This document shows, piece after piece, positions 7,555 through 18,900 of a DNA stretch of 34,683 bases. The notes under the pieces are model-generated. The model did not search any database and was not told the DNA's origin. It worked only from the letters and a program-made list of their open reading frames with translations. The position numbers were made by a program, and so were the translations under genes. Where the stretch lies: contig CAMDPX010000056.1 in the NCBI GenBank assembly GCA_945905295.1, positions 1-34,683 on the forward strand, in the 5' to 3' direction. Origin of the DNA: Planctomyces sp. SH-PL62 (lineage in GTDB: Bacteria; Planctomycetota; Planctomycetia; Planctomycetales; Planctomycetaceae). The number at the start of each line of letters is the position of its first letter. The stretch's first letter is position 1.

Positions 7555-8293
7555 AAAAGGGGTCAGGTCTCTTTTCGAGGGCGACCTCTTGGCCGAGTGG
7601 TGTTTTCCAGGCAGAGACGAACGGTGCTGCTCTTGATCCAGCGGTCGTCGCCGAAGGGCAGGCCGCGTTGAATGCAATGTCGCAAGGCATTGACTTCGGT
7701 CTCGGTCTCGGCCTTGTTGACCCAGGAACGCCATTGACGTGGAAGCGGCGGATCGTCGGGAGTTGCCAACCAACGGCGTTTGTCAGCGGCCTGTTGACGC
7801 GCTGCGGCAGAACCCCACGCCCACTCTTCCGCGAGTTCCACGAAGTTCGCACGGACGGGATTCCGTTCCACATACCGCATGGCGATCAGCAAGTGGTCGT
7901 CGTTTTGAATCGGGAACGACTTGAAGCGACCTTGGTACAGATGCCCGGTCCCACTGGTCTTGTAGTGCGCGTGATAGCGCATGGTGTGCATCACCGACAG
8001 CCGCTGGAAAAAGTTGCTGACTTGGTCGTCGGTGGTCGGTCGCACGATGAAGTGCCAATGATTCGGCATCACCGCCATCGCAAAGATCGGCAACGGCACG
8101 ATCTCCCAAGTCTCGTCAACCACTCGCAAGAAGGCGTCGTAGTCCGCCGGCTTCTCAAAGATCGTCAACCGCGCCACCGCTCGATTGAGCACATGAAACA
8201 CTTCGCCTCGCGGGCAAACTCGCTTACGTCTTGGCATGATTGGCGGAGCCTACCAACGGCTCTTTTCCAAAACAATGAGACCTGACCCCTTTT
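7555..8293. mobile_element. Y1-transposase element bounded by a perfect 17-bp inverted repeat
   Basis: AAAAGGGGTCAGGTCTC at 7555-7571 is exactly repeated in inverse orientation at 8277-8293, enclosing a single transposase gene on the minus strand. The element is about 739 bp. Immediately outside the right end lies dispersed repeat copy B (8321-8382). I see no target-site duplication, as expected for single-strand Y1 transposition. Long simple inverted termini are not typical of IS200/IS605 elements, so the repeat may be a REP-like or transcription-related palindrome around a RAYT gene. Confidence 0.6.
7563..8237 (-). CDS. REP-associated tyrosine transposase (Y1/IS200-like, RAYT)
   Basis: 224 residues, in the normal RAYT range. 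The catalytic His-hydrophobic-His motif is intact in AVMPNHWHFIV (H60, H62), and the candidate catalytic Tyr is Y122 in MRYVERNPVRANFV, a hallmark of this family. The N-terminal MPRRKRVCPRGEVFHVLNR and the GHLYQGRFKSFPI stretch also match it. Y1 HUH enzymes nick and join single-stranded DNA through a 5'-phosphotyrosine; RAYTs are thought to mobilise REP palindromes. The TGA stop (7563-7565) lies inside the left copy of the flanking 17-bp inverted repeat. All key residues are present, so it may still be active. It lies next to a broken histidine kinase. Confidence 0.88.
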   Translation of the reverse strand: MPRRKRVCPRGEVFHVLNRAVARLTIFEKPADYDAFLRVVDETWEIVPLPIFAMAVMPNHWHFIVRPTTDDQVSNFFQRLSVMHTMRYHAHYKTSGTGHLYQGRFKSFPIQNDDHLLIAMRYVERNPVRANFVELAEEWAWGSAAARQQAADKRRWLATPDDPPLPRQWRSWVNKAETETEVNALRHCIQRGLPFGDDRWIKSSTVRLCLENTTRPRGRPRKET

Positions 8294-8320
8294 CTGCTCC
8301 CTTTTCTGCTTTTCTGGCCC

Positions 8321-8382
8321 CATGGTGTTTTGGTGGTTGCTTGATGACGAGAACTTCAGCGTTTCTCGAGGTGAATCGGCGC
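8321..8382 (+). repeat. Dispersed ~60-bp repeat, copy B
   Basis: Same repeat as 3529-3590: the exact 20-mer TTGGTGGTTGCTTGATGACG is at 8330-8349, with flanking partial matches. It sits 27 bases outside the right inverted repeat of the transposase element. Confidence 0.65.
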
Positions 8383-8437
8383 TTGATAGAGGCACTCCGT
8401 CCATATTGTGCGTGGACTCAGTCGTAATGGCCAACAC

Positions 8438-8465
8438 TTGAGGTTGCGGGGAGCCGCACTATAAA
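8438..8465 (+). promoter_or_regulatory. Candidate sigma70-type promoter of the giant gene
   Basis: TTGAGG (8438-8443) and TATAAA (8460-8465) are separated by 16 nt. The predicted leader to the ATG at 8548 is about 75 nt and ends with AAAGGG about 8 nt before the start codon as a weak ribosome binding site. This is based on consensus match only. Confidence 0.35.
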
Positions 8466-8547
8466 GGCGCCGCTTTCCCTGACCGTTTTGGCAATTCATT
8501 CCCTCAATTGATAGCTCATCTCTAACCAGCAACAAAGGGCGATTCGA

Positions 8548-9984
8548 ATGAAGATGCACTCCTGGCTGAGTTCCCTGCGCCACCGTGTGAATCAACTTCG
8601 TCGAAGAACAACCAGAACAAGACGGGCGAATCCGCGGCAGTCGAAGGGGTTGGCGGGGGCATTCCTTGCGAGCGTCCTTGAGCATCTGGAACCTAAAGTC
8701 GTCCTCACGATTCCCGCTCAGGTTCCCACGGCGGATTTGCTGGCCTATTACTCCTTTGACGGAGATTTGAATGACGCTGTGGGGAGCGCCGATGGCGTGG
8801 CTGTCGGCGGCCCGACCTTCGTGGCCGGTGTTCACGGCCAGGCATTGCACACCTCAACGGGTCAGTACGGCACCGTCCCGGTCGGATCGGCCTATGTGCC
8901 TGGTAACGACAGCTTCACCGTCGGCTATTGGTTCAAGACCGCCGGAGTGGATCCGTCACTCAACGCGATCTTTGTCCCATTGGTCATCCTGCAAGGGGAC
9001 GATTTCTCCGAAGGTGGTCTGTCCGCGCTGGGCGGTCCCGACGCCGTCAACACGGATCGAGTGGCGGTCACACTTCACGATGGCAGCCAATCGACACTGA
9101 CCGAATACTCAACGGGCAGTTCGTTGCTCAACGAGTGGCACCACTTGACCTATACCGTCGATCGTTCGACGAGCACGACGACTCTGTATTTGGACGGTCA
9201 GAGTGTTGCCAGCAGTTCGTTGACGTTGGGGAGCATTGATCCCGGCCAAGACCTGCTCTTCGGGGCGTATGACTTCGGCTTTGCTCGCAATGGCCTGCCC
9301 CGATTTCTGGGGAGCGGCGGGACAGACCTGGATGACGTCGCCATCTATGACCGCGCACTCACGTCGGTTGAAGTCGCGAGTCTCGCAGCATCGTTTGACT
9401 TCGGTGACGCACCGGCACCCTATCCGACCACGTTGGCTGAGAACGGCGCGAGACACATGGCGACGGGACCGATGCTGGGAACTAATCGAGATAGTGAGGG
9501 CGACGGTACTTACTCAGCGACTGCGAACGCGGATGACTCGACAGGTTCTCCGGACGATGAAGATGGCGTCACGTTTGGGACAATTCGGGTCGGAGCCCTG
9601 GGAGTCACGGCGACGGTCAACGTCCAGAACGCGTCGGGCGGAGCCAAGCTCGATGCCTGGATTGACTTCGATGGCGACGGGAATTGGGGTGGGCCACTGG
9701 AACGGATCGCGGAGAATTTCAGTGTCTCAAATGGAGTCAATTCGCTGACGTTTGATATTCCGGGTTGGTCGCTGCCGGGAGCGACCGTAGCGCGGTTCCG
9801 AATCAGCTCGAGCGGCACTGCCACGTTCAGCGGTGTCGCGAACGATGGAGAAGTCGAGGACTATCAAATCATCATCAGCCCGGCCGTGTCAGGCAGTGGC
9901 ATCTTCCAGACAGCCCAAACAATTACGTCGGCTGTGGAACAACCGGAATTATTTTTTTTCCATCGACCTGGATCGCGACGGTGA
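8548..9984 (+). CDS. Giant secreted protein, N-terminal part (LEPR-xLL-like motif, LamG, GEVED), ends at a frameshift
   Basis: 478 residues as read. The N-terminus is basic (MKMHSWLSSLRHRVNQLRRR), followed by a short hydrophobic stretch and LEHLEPKVVL, resembling the LEPR-xLL motif found at the N-terminus of large secreted planctomycete proteins. Residues about 64-281 are a LamG/concanavalin-like fold (LLAYYSFDGDLND at the start, DDVAIYDRALTSVEV at the end). Residues about 282-446 are a GEVED domain: DFGDAP, then DDEDGV, WIDFDGDGNW and NDGEVEDYQI. After a T8 run (9952-9959) the frame ends at the TGA 9982-9984, while the next frame continues with calcium-binding DxDGDGD repeats. Removing one T joins the frames as PELFFSIDLDRDGD. 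It is therefore read as the 5' part of the gene that ends at 31531. AAAGGG is the only ribosome-binding-site-like sequence. Confidence 0.85.
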   Translation: MKMHSWLSSLRHRVNQLRRRTTRTRRANPRQSKGLAGAFLASVLEHLEPKVVLTIPAQVPTADLLAYYSFDGDLNDAVGSADGVAVGGPTFVAGVHGQALHTSTGQYGTVPVGSAYVPGNDSFTVGYWFKTAGVDPSLNAIFVPLVILQGDDFSEGGLSALGGPDAVNTDRVAVTLHDGSQSTLTEYSTGSSLLNEWHHLTYTVDRSTSTTTLYLDGQSVASSSLTLGSIDPGQDLLFGAYDFGFARNGLPRFLGSGGTDLDDVAIYDRALTSVEVASLAASFDFGDAPAPYPTTLAENGARHMATGPMLGTNRDSEGDGTYSATANADDSTGSPDDEDGVTFGTIRVGALGVTATVNVQNASGGAKLDAWIDFDGDGNWGGPLERIAENFSVSNGVNSLTFDIPGWSLPGATVARFRISSSGTATFSGVANDGEVEDYQIIISPAVSGSGIFQTAQTITSAVEQPELFFFHRPGSRR

Positions 9985-12900
9985 CACGGACGTGATTGTT
10001 CCATCAGCCGTCAACGGCGAGGTGGCCTGGTATGAAAACAATGGAAATGAAGTCTTCACCAAACACCTGCTTCAGACCGACGTCGTGGGTGCCACCAAAG
10101 TCTTTGCCGAAGACATCGACGGTGATGGCGACCTGGATGTGATCGCCACTCTCTTCCACAACGGTGTGGTGTGGTACGAAAACGATGGCAGTCAAGGCTT
10201 CACTACGCGCACCGTTTCGACCAACGGCAATGAGAACCCGCGTGGGCTATTCGTCGCCGATATCGAAGGCGACGGCGATCGCGACATTTTCTCGGCGACA
10301 CGGAGTAGCAGTCACGTCAACTGGCACGAGAACGACGGGGCGGAATCATTTACGACGCGAGCCATCACGAACCAAGCACAGCGGAGCTACGGTGTCATTG
10401 CGGCCGATGTTGATGGCGATGGCTTTATGGACTTGGCGTCGGCATCTGTCGATGACAATAAGTTTGCGTGGTATAAGAATGATGGGACTCAGGGATTTAC
10501 TCAGCGTGTCATCGACGCCGACGCCGCAGGAGCACTTTTCCTGGCAGCGAGTGACATTGATCTCGATGGCGACTTGGACTTCGCCGGTGCCGCAGTGTTT
10601 GGAGATGTGCTCGCCTGGTATGAAAACGATGGAACGGGAACATTCTCGAAGCACATTTTAAGCGCGACCGCGACACGGGCAAACAGCGTATTCCCGGCGG
10701 ACATTGATGGAGACGGCGACGTTGATATCGCCGCAACGTTCCAAGACACCGTCGTGTGGTTCCAAAATGACGGAGCGCAGTCATTTACTCAACGTACCGT
10801 GAGCAGTACCGAGGCCGGGGCGACGAGTGTGTTTGTGTCTGATGTGGATGGCGACGGGGTTCTGGATCTCGTCGCCAGTGCGTCGACTGGCAACAAGGTG
10901 GTTTGGTATCGGCAGCAAGCGGCGACTGGTGTCAGCGATGCACTGGATTTCGGCGATGCTCCAGATACGAGTGCTGATACCGGGACTGGCAACTATCAAA
11001 CATTGCTGTCCAACGGTGGTCCGAGTCACAACATCGCCACGACGCGGACAACGCTGTTCCTGGGGACCGGAGTCGATAGCGAGGCCGATGCCATTCCCAA
11101 CAACAACGCGAACGGCGACGACAGCACGACGTCGCCGGATGACGAGAACGGGTTGATCGAGCCGGCTCAGGACTTGGTGCTGACCGTCGGCACGGAACCA
11201 GTCGTGCGAGTGCGGGCGACGAACACGACCGGCGCGGAGGCGACGCTTTACGGCTGGATCGACTTCAACCGGGACGGCGTGCTCGACAATGCGACAGAGC
11301 GGACTTCTGTAGCCGTTCCCGACTCGATAACCAACGCCACGTTCGTACTGACGTTCCCGACGATCCCAATCGACACGACGGCGGGGGTGACCTACGCGCG
11401 GTTTCGATTAAGCACAGACGCAGCCGCGGCGAACTCCACCGGTGCTGCGTCCGACGGCGAAGTGGAAGACTACGCCGCGACGATCACCAGACGCAGCGAA
11501 GGGACTGTCGATAATGCGAAGTCCGTGAAGATCGCCGGCGAGCTGAATGGTGGTCCTCTGCTTGTGAACGGGGACAAATTTGGCTTTTCCGTAGCTGCGC
11601 TGGGTGATCTGGATGGTGACGGCGTGACCGATCTGGCCGTCGGGGCTTATGGCGATAACACGGGCGGTTCGGCTCGCGGCGCGGTCTATGTGCAATTCAT
11701 GAACTCGAACGGCACCGTGAAAAACCTCGTGAAGATCGCGAGCGGGACGAACGGTGGCCCGATACTCGAGAACTCTTACTTTTTTGGTTCTTCATTGGCA
11801 GCGCTGGGTGACCTGGATGGTGACGGCGTGACCGATCTGGCCGTCGGGGCACTGGGTGATAACACCGGTGGTGTCGTTCGCGGAGCGATTTATGTTCTGA
11901 TGTTGAACTCAAATGGCACGGTGAAAAACAGCGTCAAGATTGCCGACAGTACCAACGGCGGCCCGTCGCTCTCGGACGGTGACTTATTCGGCAGTTCCGT
12001 CACGTCGCTGGGTGACCTGGACGGCGACGGCGTGACCGATCTGGCCGTTGGAGCCCAGGACGATGACACCGGGGGAACATATTCGAATCGTGGAGCTGTG
12101 TATGTTTTCTTTTTGAACAACAACGGCACGGCGAAGAGCAGCGTCAAGATCGCGAGCGACACGACTGGTGGCCCGACGCTCGCAGACGAGGACCGTTTTG
12201 GGATTTCCGTCACAACCCTCGGTGACCTGGACGGAGATGGTGTGACCGATCTGGCCGTCGGAGCTAGAGGGGATGACACGAACGGCAGGGAGCGCGGTGC
12301 GGTACATGTCCTTTTTTTGAATAGCGACGGCACGGTGAAGAGCAGCGTCAAGATCGCGAGCGACACCAACGGCGGTCCCACGCTGGCGAATCGAGATCTC
12401 TTCGGTTGGTCCGTCGCGTCTTTGGGCGACTTAGACGGTGATGGTGTCGTGGATCTGGCCGTCGGAGCCCAAGCAGACGACACGGGCGAAGATCGAGCAG
12501 GCCAATCGGGCGAAGTTGAGGAGAGCGCCAATCGCGGGTCGGTGCATTTGGTGCTGCTGAATTCGGACGGTACGGCGAAGAACAGCATCAAGATTGCTGA
12601 CGAGATGAACGGCGGCCCTCAACTCGAAAATGAGGATCGTTTCGGAAGTTCCGTGACCTCTCTGGGTGATCTGGACGGCGACGGCGTGATCGATCTCGCG
12701 ATCGGAGCGTTTGCGGATGGAGGTGATGATGCCGATTCGTTTGGAGCAGTACATGTGCTGTTCTTAAATCCGTCCGTCACGAATCATGCTCCGACTGTTG
12801 CCAACGACATTGCCGATCAGAATGCGACCAAAGATGTGGCGTTCACATTCGCCTTCGCTGCGAATACGTTCGCGGATGTGGATGTGGAGGACTCGCTGAC

Positions 12901-15900
12901 GTTCTCGGCGACGCAGTCCGACGGCAGTGCGTTGCCGAGCTGGCTGACCTTCACGGCTGCGACGCGCATGTTCTCCGGCACACCGCGGAATGCGGATCTT
13001 GGAACGCTGTCGATCGCGGTCACGGCGACGGACGAAGGCAACGCGAGCATCAGCGACACGTTCGACATCGTTGTCCCGTTCGTGGAGGCGATCTCGGTGG
13101 CCGATCCGTCGTTGCCAAGCGTCACAGCGACAGCGACGAGTGAATCGGATCAATTCGCGATCAGCTCCGACGGTCGCTACGTCGCATTTCATAGTTTTGC
13201 GAGCAACTTAGTTCTCGGAGACACCAATGATGCGCCCGACGTCTTCGTGAAGGATCTAACGACTGGGATCATTACGCTCGTTAGTACCAACAGCGACGGA
13301 GTCCAGGGAAACAACGCTTCGTTGTTTCCCTCCATCGCGGCCGACAGCAGCGGCCATGTGTTCGTGACATTTGGCAGTTTCGCGAGCAACCTCGTCGCCG
13401 CAGACACACATGGCGAGTTGAACTTGTATGTGAAGGATCTCAGCACCGGGACGACAACACTCGTCAATACCGACATCAATCGAGCACCCGCACGCATCTC
13501 CTCGTTTGAATCAGCGGTGGCGGTTGATGACAACGGCCACGCCTACGTCGCATATTCCAGCAACGCAAACAATTTGGTCTCCGAAGACACCAACGAAAAC
13601 TTCGACGTGTTTTTGAAGGATCTGTCGACGGGGATCACCACATTGGTCAGCACGGACAGCTTTGGAGTACAGGGCAACTCGTCCTCCTCAACAGCCGCGC
13701 TCGCCGTTGACAGCAGCGGCCATGTCTATGTGCTGTTTGGTTCCGCAGCGTCGAATTTGGTTCCCGACGACACAAACAACACGATCGACGTTTTTGTCAA
13801 AGATGTCGACTCAGGAGTGACCACGCTCGTCAGCACAGACACCAACGGCACGCAGGGAAACAATGAATCGCTTCTCAGTTCGATCGCGGTTGATGGCAGT
13901 GACCACGTTTACGCCGCGTTCTACAGCTTTGCGAACAACCTCGTCTTCGGAGACACAAACGACCGGTCTGACGTCTTCGTGAAGGATCTAACGACTGGAA
14001 TCCTGACTCGCGTGAGTACAGACAGCGACGGACTCCAGGGAAACAGCGCTTCGTTGTTTGCATCGATTGCGGCCGACAACAACGGTCGCGTCTCCGTCGC
14101 ATTTACCAGCACTGCCAACAACTTGGTGCCGGGGGACACAAACGAACGATCCGACGTATTCGTGAAGGATCTGACGACAGGGACAACCACGCTGGCCAGC
14201 AGCAACAGCGTAGGTATTCCAGGAAATAACGACTCACCGTCCGGCGGCATCCGTCCCTCGTTAGCGATTGACGCCAGCGGCCAGATCTTGGTCGCATTCG
14301 CCAGCGCGGCGAGTACTCTCGTCGCGAATGATTTCAATTTAGGCTCCGACGTGTTTGTGAAGAACCTCACGTCCGGAACGACAACCGTTGTTTCCACGGG
14401 CGTTCCCGGTCTGCAGAGTCGGACGGCGGCGAGTTCCAGTAGCGGAGCCGCCGTCAGCCGCGACGGTCGCTACGTTGCGTTTACAAGTTTCGACAGCAAC
14501 CTTGTCGCCGGTGACACTAACAATGCGACTGACGTCTTCGTGCGTGATCGCGTTACCGGAACCACGACGCTGGTCAGTACCACCACCGATGGTTCGATGT
14601 CTGCGGGAACATTCGATTTCGCGCCGCCCTCATTGGCGGTTGACGTTCAAGGTCACGTCTATGTGGCCTTTTCCAGCTTGGCGACCAATCTTGTCGACGG
14701 GGACACGAACGAGGCGATTGACGTCTTCGTGAAAGATCTGACGACGGGCATCACGAGTCGTGTCAGTACCGACAGCGAGGGCCAGCAGGGGAACGATTCT
14801 TCGGGTGACTTCATCTCCCGGCCTTCCATAGCAATTGACATCGACGGCCACGTTTACGTCGCGTTCTCCAGCCGCGCGAGCAACCTGGTCGCCGATGATA
14901 CGAATGACTCTACCGATGTCTTTGTGAAAAACTTGACGGCCGGAATCACGACGCGAGTCAGCACGGGCAGTGACGGTACACAAGGGGATTTTGAGTCTGG
15001 TCAAGGATCTTCTCCGTCGCTGGCGGTTGATGAACATGGTCACGTCTATGTGGCCTTTGTAAGCGGCGCGACCAATCTCGTTCCCGGTGACACCAACAAC
15101 CATTCCGATGTGTTTGTCAAAGATCTGGCGACGGGCCAAACGGTTCGCGTCAACACGAGCAGCAACGGCGAGCAGGCGAATAATTCTATCGCATTCGGCA
15201 CTTCTCCCTCTTTGGCGGTGGATCACAACGGCCGCGTTTACGTCGCCTTCAGCACCGACGCGTCCAACCTGGTCGCGGGAGACACGGGAAATTACACCGA
15301 TGTCTTCGTCAAAGATCTGGCCACCGGCATCACGACGCGCGTCAGCACAGATCGCCAAGGCAACGCGGGGAACTTCTTTTCGAGTGCCTTCTCGTCACCC
15401 TCTTTGGCAATTGATGGCAACGGCCACGTCTACGTCGCGTTTGCCAGTGACGCCAGCAATTTGGTCGCGGGGGACACCAACGGTACGACCGATGTTTTTG
15501 TGAAGGATTTGACGGGGCCCACAACGCTCGTGAGCACCGACAGCAGGGGGCAACCAGGGAACTTTCCATCGTCTGCAATGGGACAATCCCCCTCTTTGGC
15601 CGTCGATGACAGCGGACATTTCTATGTCGCGTTTTCGAGTTTCGCGACGAACTTGGTCGCGGGGGATTTCAATCAGCAAACAGACGTGTTCCTGTTCACG
15701 GGAGTGATCGACAACGCTCCCTCGATCTCTTCCATCGCCGATCAAAGCCTGCCCCCCGGACAATCGACCGGCGCGATTCCCTTCACCGTGAGTGATTCTG
15801 AAACCGCTGCCGCGGATCTCATCGTGACGGTGACTTCCTCGAATCCCAACGCCGTTCCGCTCGACAACATTGTCCTGGAGGGTGACGGAACCGAGCGGAC

Positions 15901-18900
15901 CATCACCGTGACCTCGAACAACACGTTTGGGTTCAGCCGGATCACGGTCTCCGTCAGCGATGGCGTGAATTCCCGGAGCACGCAGTTCACGGTGAATCAG
16001 CCCTCTCCGTTCGACGCTGCCTACACCGGCACCTATGCCGGCGAGATTCTGTTTGATCCGGAGCACGACGGCACTTTTGAGTCGTTTGATTTTTCGTTCT
16101 TGGACCAGTCGCTGCTGGTCAGCGTGTTCGACGGTGTGGTGTCGGCCTACGTGCCGGGAATCTTCGGCGTGGGAAGCAGCACGCTGGATTCCAACGGTGG
16201 CTTCTCGGTGACAATTCATGGTTCGATCGTTCCCGGCGCGGACCTGACGTACTCCGGCAGCTTGGTGGACAACGATGGCGAATTGTCTGGGAGTGGCGTC
16301 TGGACAGTTACGAGCAACGGCGATTCTCAGGACATCGATTACCGAGGCGGCGGAACGTGGTCGCTGTCGCATGTCGCTCATGTGAACACGACGTTTGACG
16401 GCACCTTCACGATGCCGTTTAGCAGTTCGTTCCAAGGCTTCATCCTCGCGGATGGGCAGGCGATTTTTCCTCAGGATCATTCCTTGCAAGTCACGATCCA
16501 TCAGGGGATCGTGACGTTCGACGTCCCCGGCTTGAATGCCAGCGGGATCGGCCACCTCTTTTCAGATGGCCGGCTGACCGTGACCACCAGCGGGATTCTG
16601 GAGGGGACCGAATTCACCGAACAATTTGCCGGTCAGGTGAGTTCTTTTCCTGGCAACAACTTGGCGACTGGCTTTGGATTCTGGCGTGTCATCAGCACGC
16701 CGGATCTGTTTGACGGAGGCCAGTGGAGCATCTTCCGCGACGATCCGACCGATCAACAATTACGACTTTCGGATGCGGGGGGCGTCTATGAAGTGGTTGC
16801 CGATGGAGGTGACGTCGTCATACGAGCTCAAGATGGGACGGAGTTGTTCCGTAACTTCCGCACCTCGATTCGCACATTGTCGATCATCGGCGGCGACGGC
16901 GACGACACGGTCATTCTTCACGCCGACGACGCTTTGAATCTGATCGGGCAAGGCTTTTCGGTGTCTGGTGGCGGGCAGGGTGCCGGCGGTGATGCGGTGC
17001 AGATCGTCGGAAACCTTCCGTGGAGCTTCGACAGCTACGCCGCCTCAGGCAGCGACGAGAGCTTCATCAACGCGAGCGACATTCGGTTTGACCCGATGAC
17101 CGGCATCGGCGTCTTTCGCAACTTCACCGCCAGGCTGTCGGGCGTGGAGCAGGTGCGTGATGAGCTGGTGGTGTCGCAGCGCGTGGTCTCGCTGAGCAGC
17201 GCGGCCGACCAGAACATCGAGTTCAGCGATGTGGGCGACGCCAATGACGGGTTCATGAGATTGGCCTCCGAGGCAACGCACACTTCGTTGACATTCCGCC
17301 TGCCCTCGATCGCCGCGGCGCTGGACCCGAATTTCCAGACGGCCACGTTGAGCGTGTCTCTTGGCGGCGGAGCGGATCGCTTCGAAACCACATCGACGGA
17401 CAACGCGCTGGAGTCAGTCCTCTTTTCCGTTTCTGGCAACGCCGGGGACGATCAGATTCTGAATAGTGGCCTGAGCCACGACATGCTGTTTGGCGGCGAG
17501 GGAAATGACACGCTCGTCGGCGGCGCGGGGAATAGCGTTCTGGATGGCGAGGATGGGAATAACTCACTCGTTGGTGGAGCTGGCAACGACAGGCTGAACG
17601 GCGGCAACAGCGACACGCATACGAATACGTTGGAAGGGGGTGAGGGAATCGACGAAGTGTTCGTGGTGGGGGGAGATAACACCGCGTTCACAATGACGCT
17701 CTCCAACACACAACTTCTGTTTGATCAGGCCGAGTTCGCGACGCTGAATAGCATCGAGACGGCGCATTTGACATTGGACTGTGGCGAGCATTTCGTCGTT
17801 GACGCCAGTGCCTTCAGTGGCAGCTCGCACATTGAAGTCTCTTCCTTTGAAGGGGCGACCGTCACGGGCGGAGTGGGCAACGACATTCTTTCGGTCAACA
17901 GCGGTAGTGCAGTGTTCTTTGGTGGGGCCGGTGATGACACATTGACGGGTGGTTTTGGCGATGACGTCCTGGATGGCGGCGATGGCTCGGACGTGGTGAC
18001 CGCGACGGGAGACGTCGACTTCGAGTTGCGCGATGACCAATTGACCGGACTGGGGATCGACTCGCTGATCTCGATCGAGCATGCCCGCTTGACCGGCGGG
18101 TTCGGCGGCAATTTCATCAACGCGATCCATTTCACGCTGGGAGGCGTGACCTTGGACGGTGCTGATGGCGACGACCGGATCTTCGGCGGTAACTCGGACG
18201 ATGAACTGATTGGCGGTTTCGGCAACGACATTTTGGGGGGCTGGTTTGGCAACGATTTGATGAGTGGCGGTGAGGGCGACGATTCTCTGACGGGGTTCGA
18301 TGGCAACGACACGGTTCTGGGTGGTGCAGGCAATGATGAGCTGACGGGTGGCACGAGTCGCTTCAACGGAGACGAAGGGCACGATCCGCAAAACGCCACC
18401 GACGGCGCTGACTTGCTCGATGGCGGCGACGGCATCGACACGTTGTTTGCCGCCGGTGATTTCGATCTCGTTTTGACCGACACGTTGTTGGTTGGCCCCC
18501 GCTATGGCGAAGACTCATTGACGTCGATCGAGAATGCCAACCTTTCGGGAGCGAATCTGTCGGATGGAATCAGCGGAAACAACGTGCTCGACGCATCCGC
18601 CTTCACGTTAGGTGCCGTCACGATGGGTGGCGGTGCGGGCAACGACACGGTCATTGGCGGTTCGGGCAACGACGAAATCTTTGGGGACACTGGCAGCGAC
18701 GTTCTCATCGGCGGAGACGGCAACGACTTCATCTTTGACGACATCGATCCTGACGGGGACGACTTGATTGACGGCGGCAACGGCGACGATGCACTCAGTG
18801 GCGGGATTGGGAACGATACGGTCCGAGGCGGTGCAGGGAATGACTCCCTTCAAAACCTCGACGGTGATGAGGACCAATTAGATCGTTCGGGCGGCGACAT

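Larger units (their letters stand above)
8294..8547. other. Upstream region of the giant gene, with a repeat copy, no gene
   Basis: About 250 bases. The first part is pyrimidine-rich (CTTTTCTGCTCCCTTTTCTG), then comes the dispersed repeat (8321-8382), then a probable promoter and an untranslated leader for the gene at 8548. No kinase ATPase domain, the expected continuation of the truncated kinase, can be found here. Confidence 0.5.

Noticed and set aside
9833-9949. Start of the long frame as a real N-terminus
   Set aside because: These codons overlap the GEVED domain in the other frame and read as Ser/Arg-rich noise, with no ribosome binding site.
15395-16555. Long antisense open frames within the giant gene (also 19028-20755, 21659-22861, 24866-26578)
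   Set aside because: They lie opposite well-supported domains, follow their repeat periods, and are rich in Arg/His/Gln as expected for shadows of GC-rich coding DNA. None shows a domain.
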